Source of the DNA: Opisthocomus hoazin
Taxonomy: Eukaryota > Chordata > Aves > Opisthocomiformes > Opisthocomidae
DNA length: 64,000 bases
Direction: 5' to 3'
Assembly: GCF_030867145.1 (NCBI RefSeq)
Contig: NC_134454.1
Location: 66,756,308-66,820,307, forward strand
Position numbers and translations under genes: made by a program. Positions 33,015-45,800 of the stretch are shown in pieces (position 1 is the stretch's first letter; each line of letters opens with the position of its first letter). The notes beneath the pieces are model-generated. The model was not told where the DNA came from and ran no database searches. It was given only the letters and a program-made list of their open reading frames with translations.

Positions 33015-35988
33015 AGAAACAGAAGATACCTATTCAAAAATAAGGAAGACTGAGGGGAAAGGGAGTTTTAAAGAAAATCTAGAAAGGTAGAAAGAGAGAG
33101 AGCAAATGAGGGAGAAACTGAGCTGGGTATTTTTCCATCATATTGGTTCCTTTTCTTGCTTCTGAGTGCTATATGTAACTCTCAATAGACTTTTCATACT
33201 ATAGAGAAATCCAGTAATGACTCCAGAATTGAAAGTATGATGAAAATTGTTTTGAAAGAATGACAAAGACTTATTTCATATGGTAATTTTTTATGTTTAA
33301 AGGCTAAGAATGCATTTTTTTCTTCAGCGACTCCTTGCAGGTTACCTGACTTTGCATTCAACAGTTTCTAGTAAGACAGAGAATGACTCTTCTACAGAAG
33401 CAGTACCTTTTTTTAGCACAAATGTAGCTGGAAGGTTGATTTACATGAGGACACATTCTGTGAGTCCTTAGTGAGATTTTTGTGTACCATTAGCTTTTAA
33501 ATATGCTTTTATTTTATTAACTATGCTTTTATTTCAATTCAGAGAGAAAACATTCATATGCCTTACAGTTCAAAATTAATTTCTGTGCAATACTGAGTAC
33601 TGACTCTGTGATCTTGCCATAATTCATTGATTGTGGAGAGGAGCAAAAAGCTTTCTGTAACCTGCCCGGAGACTGTTTCTTCAGCAATGTCCAAGCTTGC
33701 TGTTTGATGATACTTTTCAGATAGTTCATGAAAGAAGCAAATCCGCCTTAATCCATTTTAATGGTATTTGCATTCAATCCATTTTATGCCTGAAATGGAA
33801 TTGCTCCACAAAAATCTTCCCAGAACTCTGTTGAAAGGGAATTCAGAAAACAACCTCTAAACATCACAATGATGCGTGATTCTACTTTTTCTCAAGGTTA
33901 AAAAGAGTAGTTCAATGTTTACAGTTTTCAGGACTCTTTCAGTTTTGAAACTCCCAAGTACTTCAGAATGGCTTTTATGTCTCTAGCTAGTCTAAAACTG
34001 AAGTCCTAAGCTTGAGAGCTTGTCTCCTTGAAATACCGGGTCAGTACTCAGTACCTGGTACTTTCCATAGTTCTACCTGGATGTAAAAAAAAACTAGGGT
34101 CCAAGTACTGAGCAGGGATGTGTTCTCTTTGGATTTCAGGGGAATGAAGTGCTGTCTTCAAGCACTTCATTTAATTTTTGTTTGTGAGCATGGGCTCAAT
34201 GTAGCAAGAGACTACAGCTGCATTATTTTGGAGATGAGTTGAACTGCTTTCAAACAGCGTTGTCCCTCTCTGTCTTCTGCCTCCCTACAGCCTAAGCGTA
34301 AGTTTGATACTAGTGCTTTGCTCTAACAAGTAAACAGATTTTTTTTCAATGCACAGCATCAAAGCAGAAATGAGGTGCAAGCAGACAGAGGAGATATGTT
34401 AGCACTGTGTTTGAAGCAGCATGCAAGTGTTTCCGGCTACGACAAACTGATCTTCTGCAATGTGCTTCTCAGAAGCTCAGCCCAGACTGAAGTGCTTGGT
34501 TGTGGCGTTTTGCCCAATATGTTATAAGCGCTGCTTGGGAGAGGAGAGGCTAGTGGTCTAGTCTGACTCCATTTCAACCCTGATGCAGGACTGCTTTCAT
34601 TCAGTTATCAAAAGATGAACATTTAATCTTTGCTGTGGATCCTACTGTGGAGGGTTTCAGCCTTGCTTGTCATGTTAAAAATCTCATTTCAGAAAAATGA
34701 GTCTAGTGTGTGCCTTTTCTAGGGGATACATCCCTGACTGTTGTTTGTCCAGCTGTTTCTTATTATCCTGGGCACAAAAATTTGGAGACCTAAGGCACAA
34801 ACTACTCTTATAATAGCCACATCGGTTCTGATTAGGTAATGCCCACTGAAGAAGGGTTGTGTAAAAAATGCAGTCTTCATTTAGTCAGATGATATTGTAT
34901 CTGGGTCTGAGGAAAGTAGTGACCCTGTTCAGGAAGTGTCTGATTTAAAAATGGTAAAAATTCTGAGCATGGGATGGGATAGTTCTACAGAAAGCATCAA
35001 CAGCAGAGCATTAAGGACTGTGTTAATACCAAGTAACCACATTCTAGTACCAATATCTCCCAGGAAACAACTGCCACTCTTTTTCACTTGTACCTTGTGC
35101 TGGATGCTCTACTAATGTTCAGGATTAGAGCCATATATGGAAACACTACTCCCCTAAACTGTACTGGTATGCCAGCAGGGACAAGAAAGGGCAATTGCTT
35201 CCCAGCTCAACAGACTTTTCGAGACAATATGTATTCTTTTTCTTGGATTCTGTTTAATGAACTACCAGGCCTCACTCACAAAAATATGTTCTTTGATGCT
35301 GAGAAGACAGCCAAATCAATTTATCTCAAGTCTTACTGATACACAGAGAAAAATCAAGGTGTCAGAATCAAGGGCTAGATGATGGCAAAGACTGCACTAC
35401 ACAGGACAGATATATTTGGATTCGCTTAATTGCAATTCAAATAGAAGATACATCCTAATTATGTGTCCAGTATTTCAGAAGATAAGAGATTCACCCTCAG
35501 CCTGACCACTAACAGGTTCTGTTTTCACATGCAAGTCTGGGTGTCTTCTAAGAGAACATCGCACTCTGAATCCAGTTGACTTTCACAAATGTGAAATGCT
35601 GTTCTATATTCACAGTCACCACTAAGCATTTCACACATTTAGCATCTCCCTTATCTTCCTTCTCTGTAGCATGTGGGCTTCCTCTCAGTGGCATACACTT
35701 GATTAAAGTGTAAAGAACCATGTAGAAATCAGTCTAAAAACAATTGTTGGAGGTGTTTCACTTCCTGTGTGCAGACATGGCAGATCACTTATCAAGGCAG
35801 ATGAGAACAGTTGTTCTGACACTTCAATTCTTTGCCTTTTCACCTTTTTCCTCAGTAAAATGAATTTTAACCATTAATATGAGGTCTTATAGGAAATGAA
35901 ATTGTTTTACTTACTGTGTCTAAATGACACAATTTGCCATGTCAAAACATGGAAGAAGCATCTACGGATTCTATTTTTTTTTTTTCAG

Positions 35989-36135
35989 ACGGAGGTCTGT
36001 ATCCTTGCTGACATAAATAGACTGCGAAAGCTTGGTAGTGCTTACTTCCATCATACCATCTGTTCAGACCCAGAGCTGGCTTTTGATTTAGTTTCACACA
36101 TTCATCCAGCCAGTTTAAAGGACATGAGGCTTGAG
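35989..36135 (+). CDS. Candidate internal coding exon, unassigned
   Basis: A long T tract ending in CAG (acceptor at 35987-35988) precedes 147 bases that are open in one frame and end GAG before GTATGC (donor at 36136). The exon would be 49 codons long and phase 0 at both ends. The peptide looks natural, with ILADINRLRKLGSAYFHH and then an acidic/hydrophobic run ending MRLE. I do not recognise a family. A 49-codon open stretch next to acceptable splice sites can occur by chance in a window this long, so this is only a candidate. If real, its gene is on the opposite strand to CWC27. Confidence 0.3.
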
Positions 36136-36599
36136 GTATGCACATTCTTGCAATTTACAGCCAGAGGTTATATTGCTACTGTTTGTGACACACCTGGGAA
36201 AAAGAAATGCCTGTGACTGAATGACTAATCAGGCTTTAAGCCTCAGCTCTGTGCTAGCTTGGTTCATTCTGCTGGATTTAGTGAACTATGAAAAGCATTC
36301 TTTATCTTACACAGACTGTATCATATGAAGGCTAAATTGCATTTCAGCAAATATTTTCCTTCGAAAGAGTAGATTGTTCTCTTCATATTATTCTTCAGAA
36401 CATGATGAAATTGCACTTAGCTTTGATAGCATAAATTTACATTGATTACCTAATTTTCTCCTACTGTATGTTAACAGGGCTTGCAGATAGCAGAGAAGCA
36501 ATGTAAGTTTAATCATTTGATATTTTGACCTGTCTCATATGGCATTTTGGTAAGCAATCTAGGAAGTATTGCCCAGGCAAAACTACAGATAGAAGGGCC

Positions 36600-37290
36600 T
36601 GCAGGCATGATGGAGAGTAAGACTAGAATGCATAACAATTGCAACTTATTGAAAAAACGTCCTAAAAAAGGAGGATGCAATTCAATACAGATGAATACAA
36701 GATACCACTCTTGGGAATAATAAATTGCTAAAATAAAAAATAACTCCTAACCAGTAGGTTACTAGCAAAGGATCTCAGAATTATAATGGTTCACAAGCTG
36801 AACTTCATTAAAAAATTATGTCAGTGGAGAAGGGGGAAGCAAAGCCCATGCTTGGATGAACAGACAGGGGTGCTGTAAGTTAAGATTCATTCCTCTCTTC
36901 TTATTCCTAGTAAGGCTTTAGCTAGACTGCTGTGTCCAGCCTTCTTCAGGTATCACAGGTAAGGAATAGTGCAGGCCAGCTGCGAGAAAAGCCAGGGAAG
37001 ATTGGTAGGGATGGTTTAGAAGTATACAAAACTTGACTGTTAAGGAAAAAACTAAAAATTTGGGATTCTTTATTCTAGAGAAGAAAAAGTTGAGAGGAGA
37101 CATAGTAAATCGTCCAATAAATAAGATAATGCTGCAAAGAGGAAAAAGTAATTCATTCAGAGTGGTACAAGAAGTTATAAGCTTAACTACAGCAAGAGAG
37201 CTTTAGGTAAAATTTTAGGAAAATAATTCTGAAGACAAGAATGGTCATGCATTGGAAAAGACTGTGTTGGGGAAGTGTGGAGTATTGAAA
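36600..37290 (+). mobile_element. Ancient, highly diverged CR1 relic
   Basis: Scattered blocks follow the order of the CR1 RT C-terminal region: GAGGATGCAATTCAATACAG (36670), GATCTCAGAATTATAATGG (36771), TAGACTGCTGTGTCCAGCC (36922), TTTATTCTAGAGAAGAAAAA (37069), then blocks resembling the RTRxNG and RxNF positions and finally ATGCATTGGAAAAG (37248). The wording is like old CR1 lineages of turtles and crocodilians more than the younger copies in this window. There are many indels and no open frame. The exact ends are unclear. Confidence 0.65.
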
Positions 37291-39580
37291 GGTTAGCTAA
37301 ACCTCTCTCTTGAATTATGTGTACATTTTAGTATGTCTTGTCCTGACCTGAAATCACATTTAGTGGCTATGTAATTGTTATTTGGAAATTTCAGTAAAAA
37401 AAGGGTGCTCAGAGCCAAGAAAGCATGAAAAGAGGAGCTTCATGAATATTTCTGTCATACAAATCTCCAGTTGCTGTCAGTGTAGCTCTGGTACTAAAGG
37501 TTCTTGATTAATTGACTACTGTTAAATCAGTCTAGACTTAATTTTTGTTCAGTCAGGTTTGATGTCTATACAATATCGATCTTTTTTTCCATGATTACGG
37601 TTGATGCCTGTATTCTCCTTTCCTAATGTTGCCTATATTTCTGAGGTGTATAGTGCATATTGATTCACTACTTTGTGAATAAATACGACTTCAGCTGCCA
37701 AACTCTCTTTTTAGACGCATTTATACCATTTAGAAAATGTGTACTTTAGGTATTCAAGGTAGAAATTGACAGATAACTTGAGGCACAGACTCTTTGTGTG
37801 ATATGTCTTTGGACTTGCCCTTCAGCCAAGTAGTTTAACATATTTCTCTGCTAAAACTATATTCCACACAGGGTGACCAGAAGCCACATGCTGTCTGTCC
37901 ATAGCTATGTGATATTACACTGGCTTCCTCACATGGATCTGAATGCTTGTGGTTTTCTGTGGTCACAGGGGCCACTACTCCAAAAGCCACATGGTATTAT
38001 TGTGGAAATAGCAAAGGGTTTGTCAGTATTGAAGCTCTTTTCTTGCCTCTCCCCATCCTGTTTGGAACCTGAACTAAACCTGTGCTCTGACAGCTGAAAG
38101 GCCGATGGGTATTTGTGAAACATAAATCAGACCTAAACACTGGAATGGCCAGCTGTGGGACAGCAATGGTCCGCTATATCCTGCCAGTCTCGGCAATGTA
38201 GCTGCTTTGACTAACAGTTCACAAACAGCATTCTCAAAACCTGAAAACAAATGGTTGCTTACCCTTCTGTAGTTTTTCTTGACTGGTAAGATGCCCCAGA
38301 TTTCTGCATATTTTGGTGCTGTCAAAAAGCATGGACTTCAATGGCACTGTAACAGAAGATGAATGGCAGCTATTCCAACACTTCTGTAGGGTAAATAAAC
38401 ATTAACTTTCTACATTGAAAGCAGAACTATCATAGAATACTATGTAGTGGATATATTATGTATTGTGGAGCCTCTTATGCCATGCACTTTTACTCAAAAT
38501 GCCTGTCTGGGTTTTCCATGCCTATGAACCCCGATTCTCCAGCTAAGATCCCTACACAAATGCAGTATTTTTCCACTCCTTCCTCAATCTTGCACTATCC
38601 TCACGAGTCTGATGCACTGGGATTGTTTGGGTGCCAGTTGATTTTCAAGCGCTGTAATATTCTTGTGCATATGGCAGTGATTGTCTGGTGTGGATTTTGT
38701 AGTCTCAGACAATCACAGTATGGGATTCAAGATCCTTCTTGGCACACTGAAAAGATTCTGCCAGTGGGCAAGTGGCTTTTCTTATGGAATAATGCCAATG
38801 TCCTTCATAAGAACGATAGTCACAGGAGCAAACACCTTTTCCAGTTTTCAAGTGTTTGGCTTTATGAATAGATAAGTAGTCAATGAGAACTCCTGTTATT
38901 GCAATAAAACACCATACTTTCTGAATAAATTAGCCTTTTACACAGCATAGGTTACATGAATCAGTACCAATATCTAGACAGATTTCACACCATAAAGATA
39001 TATTGCATTCTCACCATAATTTTTGGCAGCAACACTGATGAATTTGCAGTACAGGTTTCAGTCCCTGAAGAAGTGTAGTTTACCAGAAAAAGTGTTACAA
39101 ATTGGCAAGAAATAGAGTCCATGGATAAAGTTTGTTTTCTAGAACAGAGCTTGTGATGAAAGAAATATGCTTATTTTACTTTACCTTCTAAACGCCTTCT
39201 GAAACACTTTGTCTGGTACTGATTACTCCGGCTATGAAGAGTGTATTGTCTTCACCTCCATATTTCTAAAAAGCTTTTTATCAGAATTTCTGCCATTCCT
39301 CTCCTGTCCTTTCCCTGTTCTAAGACTGTAGCTGAGATTTTGCTGTTCTCTCTGCTTGTAAAAACTCATATGCCTGTGTTAGAAACTATCTTTTGAAAAA
39401 TATCTTTTGCATTTTGAATATCCAGGTAGCTACTGAATTCAGATGTATTTCTCACTTGTGCATTCATATGTCTGGTTAAGCTCAGGAATTCCAAAAATAA
39501 TATCAGAGAGGAAAACTCAAAAGCTCATTGCTTTTGTGGCTTTTTTCACTGAGGCCAGTTTTAGGCCCTATTGCCAATGA

Positions 39581-39880
39581 TCAGTCTGTACTCTTTAGTT
39601 CTATATTATATACATAAGCTGTGTGTGCAACAAATGATGTTTTCTTAGCCTCTCCATATAGCCTATTAAACAGTAGTTGGAATACTTCCATACCTAAAGT
39701 GAAACCTTTGGCATAAATAATATTGTCATTTGGATAGGCTAGACATACTTTTGCAAAATGACCTTGTAAAAATATTGTCTGTGGTATGACTGAGCCTAAA
39801 TTATATGACAGTAAGGTAGTATGTTCTGGTCGCTTCGGTATGCTACAAGATGAGGTCTCATCTTGTAGCAGTGAAACCAC
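39581..39880 (-). CDS. Candidate terminal exon on -, unassigned
   Basis: On the - strand a textbook acceptor (TGTTTAATTTCAG) is followed at 39880 by an open frame of 99 codons ending in TGA at 39581. The peptide has mixed composition and includes QGHFAKVCLAYPNDNIIYAK. No family is recognised and no AATAAA is close behind. It lies downstream of the CWC27 polyadenylation site in the same orientation. An open frame of this length is expected several times by chance in 64 kb, so only the splice site raises it above noise. Confidence 0.22.
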   Translation of the reverse strand: MVSLLQDETSSCSIPKRPEHTTLLSYNLGSVIPQTIFLQGHFAKVCLAYPNDNIIYAKGFTLGMEVFQLLFNRLYGEAKKTSFVAHTAYVYNIELKSTD

Positions 39881-42800
39881 CTGAAATTAAACAAAAAACA
39901 GTAATGTGCATTGGATTTAGAGGTTGAAGTAAGCCGGTTTGGGGTTTTTTTTAGTTGCATATGCTTATGTAAATTCTTTGTTTGGCAAAGGCAAATATTG
40001 CTTATTGTGGTTTTTCTGTCTGATGATTTTTGTCTTCATAAAATAAAATGATATGAAACACTGGAAGGAGACATTTCTGCACACACTATAAATGTAAGTA
40101 AGTTTGGAATAGTTGGGTCAGAACTATTTTTTCCCCTCTATTTTACAGCTCTCTCAAATGTTTTTGTGTATCATTCAGGGATAACTTTGTTGTTTGGGTG
40201 CTCTAGATGACAACATCTTGCTCTGTTTTAAAACACGCATATTTCTGTTTTCCCTCAAAGGTCAATCATGTTAAAAACAGTCTTACTAGCCTGTAGGGCG
40301 GGGATAGATATCATAGCTGACTATCTCATCTACCAGCTCACCCCCCTGAATCATTATTCAGATATTCATGCTTACTATACCATGTTGCCAAGTCTATTCC
40401 AGCTCATAAGAACAAATGAGACCAAGCCATGCTCTATCATTTGAAATAATTCTTGTGCTTAATGTGTAAACTTTTTGGTTTGTATATTCTGTAAATGTAA
40501 GGGATAGTACAGTGTAGCTGTAATGGAAATATTTTTTAAAATTACTACACGTACACTGACTTATTCTCTGTCATTCCAGTGAAGTAACCAAAGGGTGCAA
40601 TACCTGATGATACAGGTCAGATCATACAGGCCATTCACACAGTGAAGCTGCAAAAAATAAGAAACAGAAAAAATACATGGTCACTTGTGAATCAGTGTCT
40701 CTCACTGCTTGCAAAGAATATAGAGCCACTCAGTCCAAGCAGGTGAAAGTAGTATCCTTCGAGTGCAATGTTGTATTAAAATCCATTTGACTCAGAAGTT
40801 ACTTCTGAAGAAGAGCATATATGATTTTGGAGCCAAGTTTTCAATAGCTGCTGCAAAAACCTGATCTTCCAGACTGTGTTCAATGTAAAGAGCTTCAGTT
40901 TTCAGTGCTTTACTACTGCCAAAATAAAGCTGCCAAAACTAAATGATATCCTAGGGCTATTCTGTAACTGTGCCCTTTTACTATCAAAACCAAATCATAA
41001 AGGGGAGCAAGTGTATAGCTTAAATAACCTTACAAATATTGGACTGGACTTTCAGGTTCATGAGTCCCATTGACTGAGAAATATGACTGTCACATCTTGC
41101 TTTGTTCCACAGCCAGTGCATTTCATAAATTAAAAACAGGAACCATAGTAGAAGCTTTTTATATCAGGACTTGTTTTCTCTTCCATATGATCTGCTAAGT
41201 CAAGAACATCAGATTTTCCCTCTACCTTCCCCATACTGCAAAATTGCTTCATTTAGATTTTGAGAGTTCAATCATAAAAATGCAACCTTTTTTTTTTTTC
41301 TGATGTATTGAGGTTTAAGAATAGTTTTGGGGTTGTTTTTTTCATTTTTTTTTGAGATGTTGCTGTCTTGTTTGCAATCTCATGTCTGCAGATTTAGAGT
41401 TGTTAAGGTAGGGTCCTTGTGCTTTTTGTTAATGGTGCTTTAGGAGTAGAAGGTTACTCTGAACCAATTTATATTTTCAAAAAACGGACAAGGAGTGGTT
41501 TGAATTTTTTCCCCCAAATTAGCATTCAGATTTTGTACAGCTTGGGGGAAGTACGAGATACCAATTGTAGATTACAATCAAGACCCTCATTCTGTGGTCA
41601 GATTTTTCTGAGCAGCATACACTTTATACTTAGTCAAGTAATGCCAGTTTAGTATAACAGTCTGGCATATTAGGTATTTCTAGCAGGATGCAGCTTTAAT
41701 CATTTATGTGTGATTTACAGGTAGGATCAAGTCTGAACACAGAAAACACTTTTGGTACAATGCTCTTTCGGTATGTGTTTCAGGGATTTAAAAAGTGAGA
41801 TATACAAAGAAAGTGTTTTAAACATAATGAAGTTAAAAACATCCATTATAAGTCTACTTATTGAAGCTTTGACTTCATGTTTTTTGCATTTGTAGTACGC
41901 ACAGAAACTACACATGCACATAATGAAATCAAATGCAGCTTCAGTTTATGTGTAGCTTTACAAAGGGTGTACAGATTATCCAGCTCTGCATTGGGAAGCC
42001 AAGCACACAGAGACAGAAAGATCGTTTGAGAGGACAGCAGGGCTAGAGCCTAGCTATAAATGTAATAGGTATCCATTTCAAAAGGGGGAGGAGGAGGGTA
42101 TACATCCTTCCTTTGGCCCTTCAGTAACAGTGGCTGACAGCGAAGGCATGATGATGAGAGAGTGTGGTGGTGGTGTGTGGGGAGGTAAAAAGCAATTCTT
42201 ACACAGCTGTGTGATGTAAAAAGCAGTAGCTTTTTAAACATACTCTTCCAATCTGTGTCTTATAAATGAAACTTGTGCTGTGTGAGAGGGTTCTAAAAAA
42301 AAAAAAAGGTGTAAAATCAAATGGAATGTGGCATTTCTGACCAGGATAGCTGAAGAGGAACCACCTTATGGCATTAGACTGGGATATGGCAAGTTTATGG
42401 TACTGGCAGGGCAGGAGTGTGTTATCAAAGGATGATCATTTACATTAAAAAATGGGATCAGGGTTGATGGACACGAGCATGCACTCACCAGGGGACTTTT
42501 TGGTCTGATGTGCTGCCTGGGAAGCAAGGTAAATTAGCTGTTGAGCTGAGCCTGGGTAATACAGCTGCTGTAAGAGGAGGCCATGGGAGCAGCAACAGCA
42601 GTGCGGTGCAGCAGTTCCTCCTCCCCAGCCTGAATGACTTCACATGTATGCTGAGTAGGAGGCAGAAGCAGGGAGCTGGAGGCCACACTTCAGGGTAGTG
42701 ATGGATACTTGTCACCACTGCTCCCCGTCCTCCTCAAGGAACTTCAGTGTCGTCTCTTTCCAGTGTACATCCTGGCTATTTGATGTGCTCAGCCTCTTGT

Positions 42801-45800
42801 GTTAAATTGGTAACATTTGGTAGATTCTCCTGGCTGGTCTAACACTCCACACCAGGATAAGAAACACCAGCAGATGTGGTCTCACTTTCGGGTTTTCATC
42901 CTCTGTGCTGTATATACTTCAGCAGGAACCTTGTAAGTGTAGCCACTGTATGATCAGCTCATGTTTTATTACAGTGAAAGATACAAGCAAATATCTACAT
43001 CTTTTACTGAAAATACACACACAGGAGTCCCCTTGTCTTCTAACGGCCCAAGTCTGTCATCATTTAAGTAACGACAGATGCACATGTCTCTGCCAGAATG
43101 AGGCACAGTCTGGAGCTATCCATTCTGTCTGAGGCTAGTTTTTATGTTGCCAAAACATAACTGTGTCTCCTGCAAACTTGAGGTCCTCTAGACGAAAGCA
43201 GACAACATTGGTGTGCAGTTATTTTAACCATTAGAGTTCAGACACCTTTAGACAGTATGGCAACAACCTCTTCCCAAACCTGCTCATGCTACAAGCCAGC
43301 AGCTCGGGGAAAGATACGTCACGTGGCGTTGCAAACTACACTCCTAGCAGCCTAGGCATAGTGGGTATTTGGCAGAAATAAACCAGCCTCAGTTGTACTT
43401 CAGGATTTTTTTAGCTCCAAAGCAGAAAGGGCACATTGTACCAGCAGTTGGTGTCACCAACAGCATTCGTGAGGCAAGCCTTTAAGCTGCTCTTGAGGAT
43501 CTTGCTGTTACCAGATGTGGCCTAGAAGGACCTTATCTACTTGAAATCCAGCTGGTTCGGAAACAAAAATGTCAACTTTACCAACAGAATACTCTGTGCA
43601 GGGATGTAAGACTTTTCCCCACCTTTTCTTTTCATTGAGGAAAGTTAAATTCCCTGTAACAAAATGAAATGCCCCACTATGTGGAAGGCTCTCTTCCATT
43701 ACTGCAAGGACTCTGTCTCACAGGCTGTCTGTCGACACTGGCCCACTGTGTTGGCAGCAAAGCTAATGTGTTGAAATTGCAATTTAGCAGCCACTAAAAA
43801 TAGGTAGCCCTGACCTTTGTGCTCTAACTCAAAATTCAGTCATAGTTTGGATTTACACCATTTTTAGCTTATTGAAACGAGTAATCAAAAAAGCAGGGGG
43901 GAGGGCGGAGGAGGGGAGCATACCCTGTAATTTGAAACAGTGACTTTTTCACAGAAATTATTTACACACCAGCATTGTGGTGTGTATCTTCAAGCTGGAT
44001 GATCTGTGTACATAATTAGCATCTTTTATGAAGAAAAGCTTCACAAGGAAGTGTCAAAACACCAGTTTTGTATTAGCAGTGCACAGACAAATAATCCTAG
44101 CTATGTGTTACAACTATGTAGAAATTATGCTCACTTCTGTACAGATAGGGTGAAACATGGGAGCTGCTTAATGAAAAGATTAAAATAAATACATTCAGTG
44201 AAAAATCTCACTACCATAGAACAAATCCCTTCTGCAGCCACAAAACCAATGATTCCTTCATTTTTCAGCCACTAACCTACCACAAGACTTCTGCTGCACA
44301 GAGAGGGGGATACCTGCCCACATTGCATTTCCCACTTGCTTTTCAGTTTTGCCTATAAAACATACTGTAATCTTGTAGCATTCAATGCTTCACGTAACTA
44401 TAGCAACATCACATGATGAATGAAATAGGTTTGAGTTAAAAGATGCTTCTGCTAGTCCAGCAGTATGGGAAACTGGCAGGATTGTTACTGGCAGTACGGG
44501 AGCTGGCTGTGACATGGCAAACTAGTTGTTTCAGAGAACTGTCATAATTTCAGACTCCTTCTTGGAGGTTCTTACTCTTCGGTGTTGGGTTTAAGACAGT
44601 CACTGGAGACCGTGCTTCTGACATCAGCTTTTCATAACTTTGTTCCAGAAGTCCCTAAATGAAATGCAGAACTACTTTATCTTAGTGAAATGAAAAAGTT
44701 TGACTTCTTAGCCTATTTCTAAGTGATTCTTAGTTGATTAGCTGAGATCATCTGTCTGCTAGTTTTAAGACATTTCTAATGTTCTCGTAGTGTAGTGTAT
44801 GTCAGTCTTTAGTGTTAGGAAAGTTTTGTCACTGGGATGAATGAAGACAAAATAAGAGCAGGGAGGCCTATTGAAATTGCCTTGCTTAAAAATGGAAGGT
44901 AACTTTACTGGGTAAGTATGGTTTCATTCCTACAAGCATATGTTTTTTCTTTCACAAGGGAAGGAATAAAGGTAGATACTTTTCTTTTCTTAAAGAAATG
45001 TTGATTGGCATTAACACAGGTGTACTGAGAACTCTCAGAGAAGCTTATTCAATGAATGCTGTAAAATACTATGCAAGGTTGATTAGCCCTGAAGACTAGT
45101 ATCACTTGTAACAATCACTTGTAATTATTAAAAACTGTATTGGAGGCTCTACGTTTCTGGGAAATTAATACTATAAAATATTTTTATCATTAGAATTGAT
45201 AACCAAAAAAAGGCTTGAATTAATTTGTTTGTAGATTTTCTCACTGATGCCCCCTCATGACAAGTTCTGTTTGCACAAGGCTCTGTGCCACACCCCTGTG
45301 GCATAGGACTGATTTCAGACAGAAGTGGTTCAAATATCTTCACAGAGCATCCAGGGACTAGCACTTTCAGCTATGTTCCCATCATAAGAAAGTGGATTTC
45401 CCATTCACAATCGCAATGATATTGAAGGATTTTAATCCAAATACCTGTACTCTTATGTATGGGTTTGGTACAGAGCAAAATGCAAACTCTTGAGGAAGTT
45501 TGCCCCAACTCTCATTTTAAAAAACCCTGAAACCAAACTGCACTTGCTTTCCAAAAGGCTTTCCTCTTTCGTATCCAGATAGCCAGCCCTAGTGCAAAGC
45601 GTATGCCAGCTTACTACTGGGAACCTGGGCTTAATGCAGTAAATGTCCATTATACCTGAAGTGATATGCATTAGACATAGGAAAGACAGCTGCCTGGGGT
45701 AAGCATCCTTCCACTGGCATCAGCATTAACAGTGTAGTACTCAGAATTAGCTTAAATAGGCAACTCATTTGGTTTCAACTGTAGCATTAATTACATAAGA

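Noticed and set aside
38458..38871. 137-codon open frame on +
   Set aside because: No recognisable motif, no splice sites that make sense, and the length is within chance for this window.
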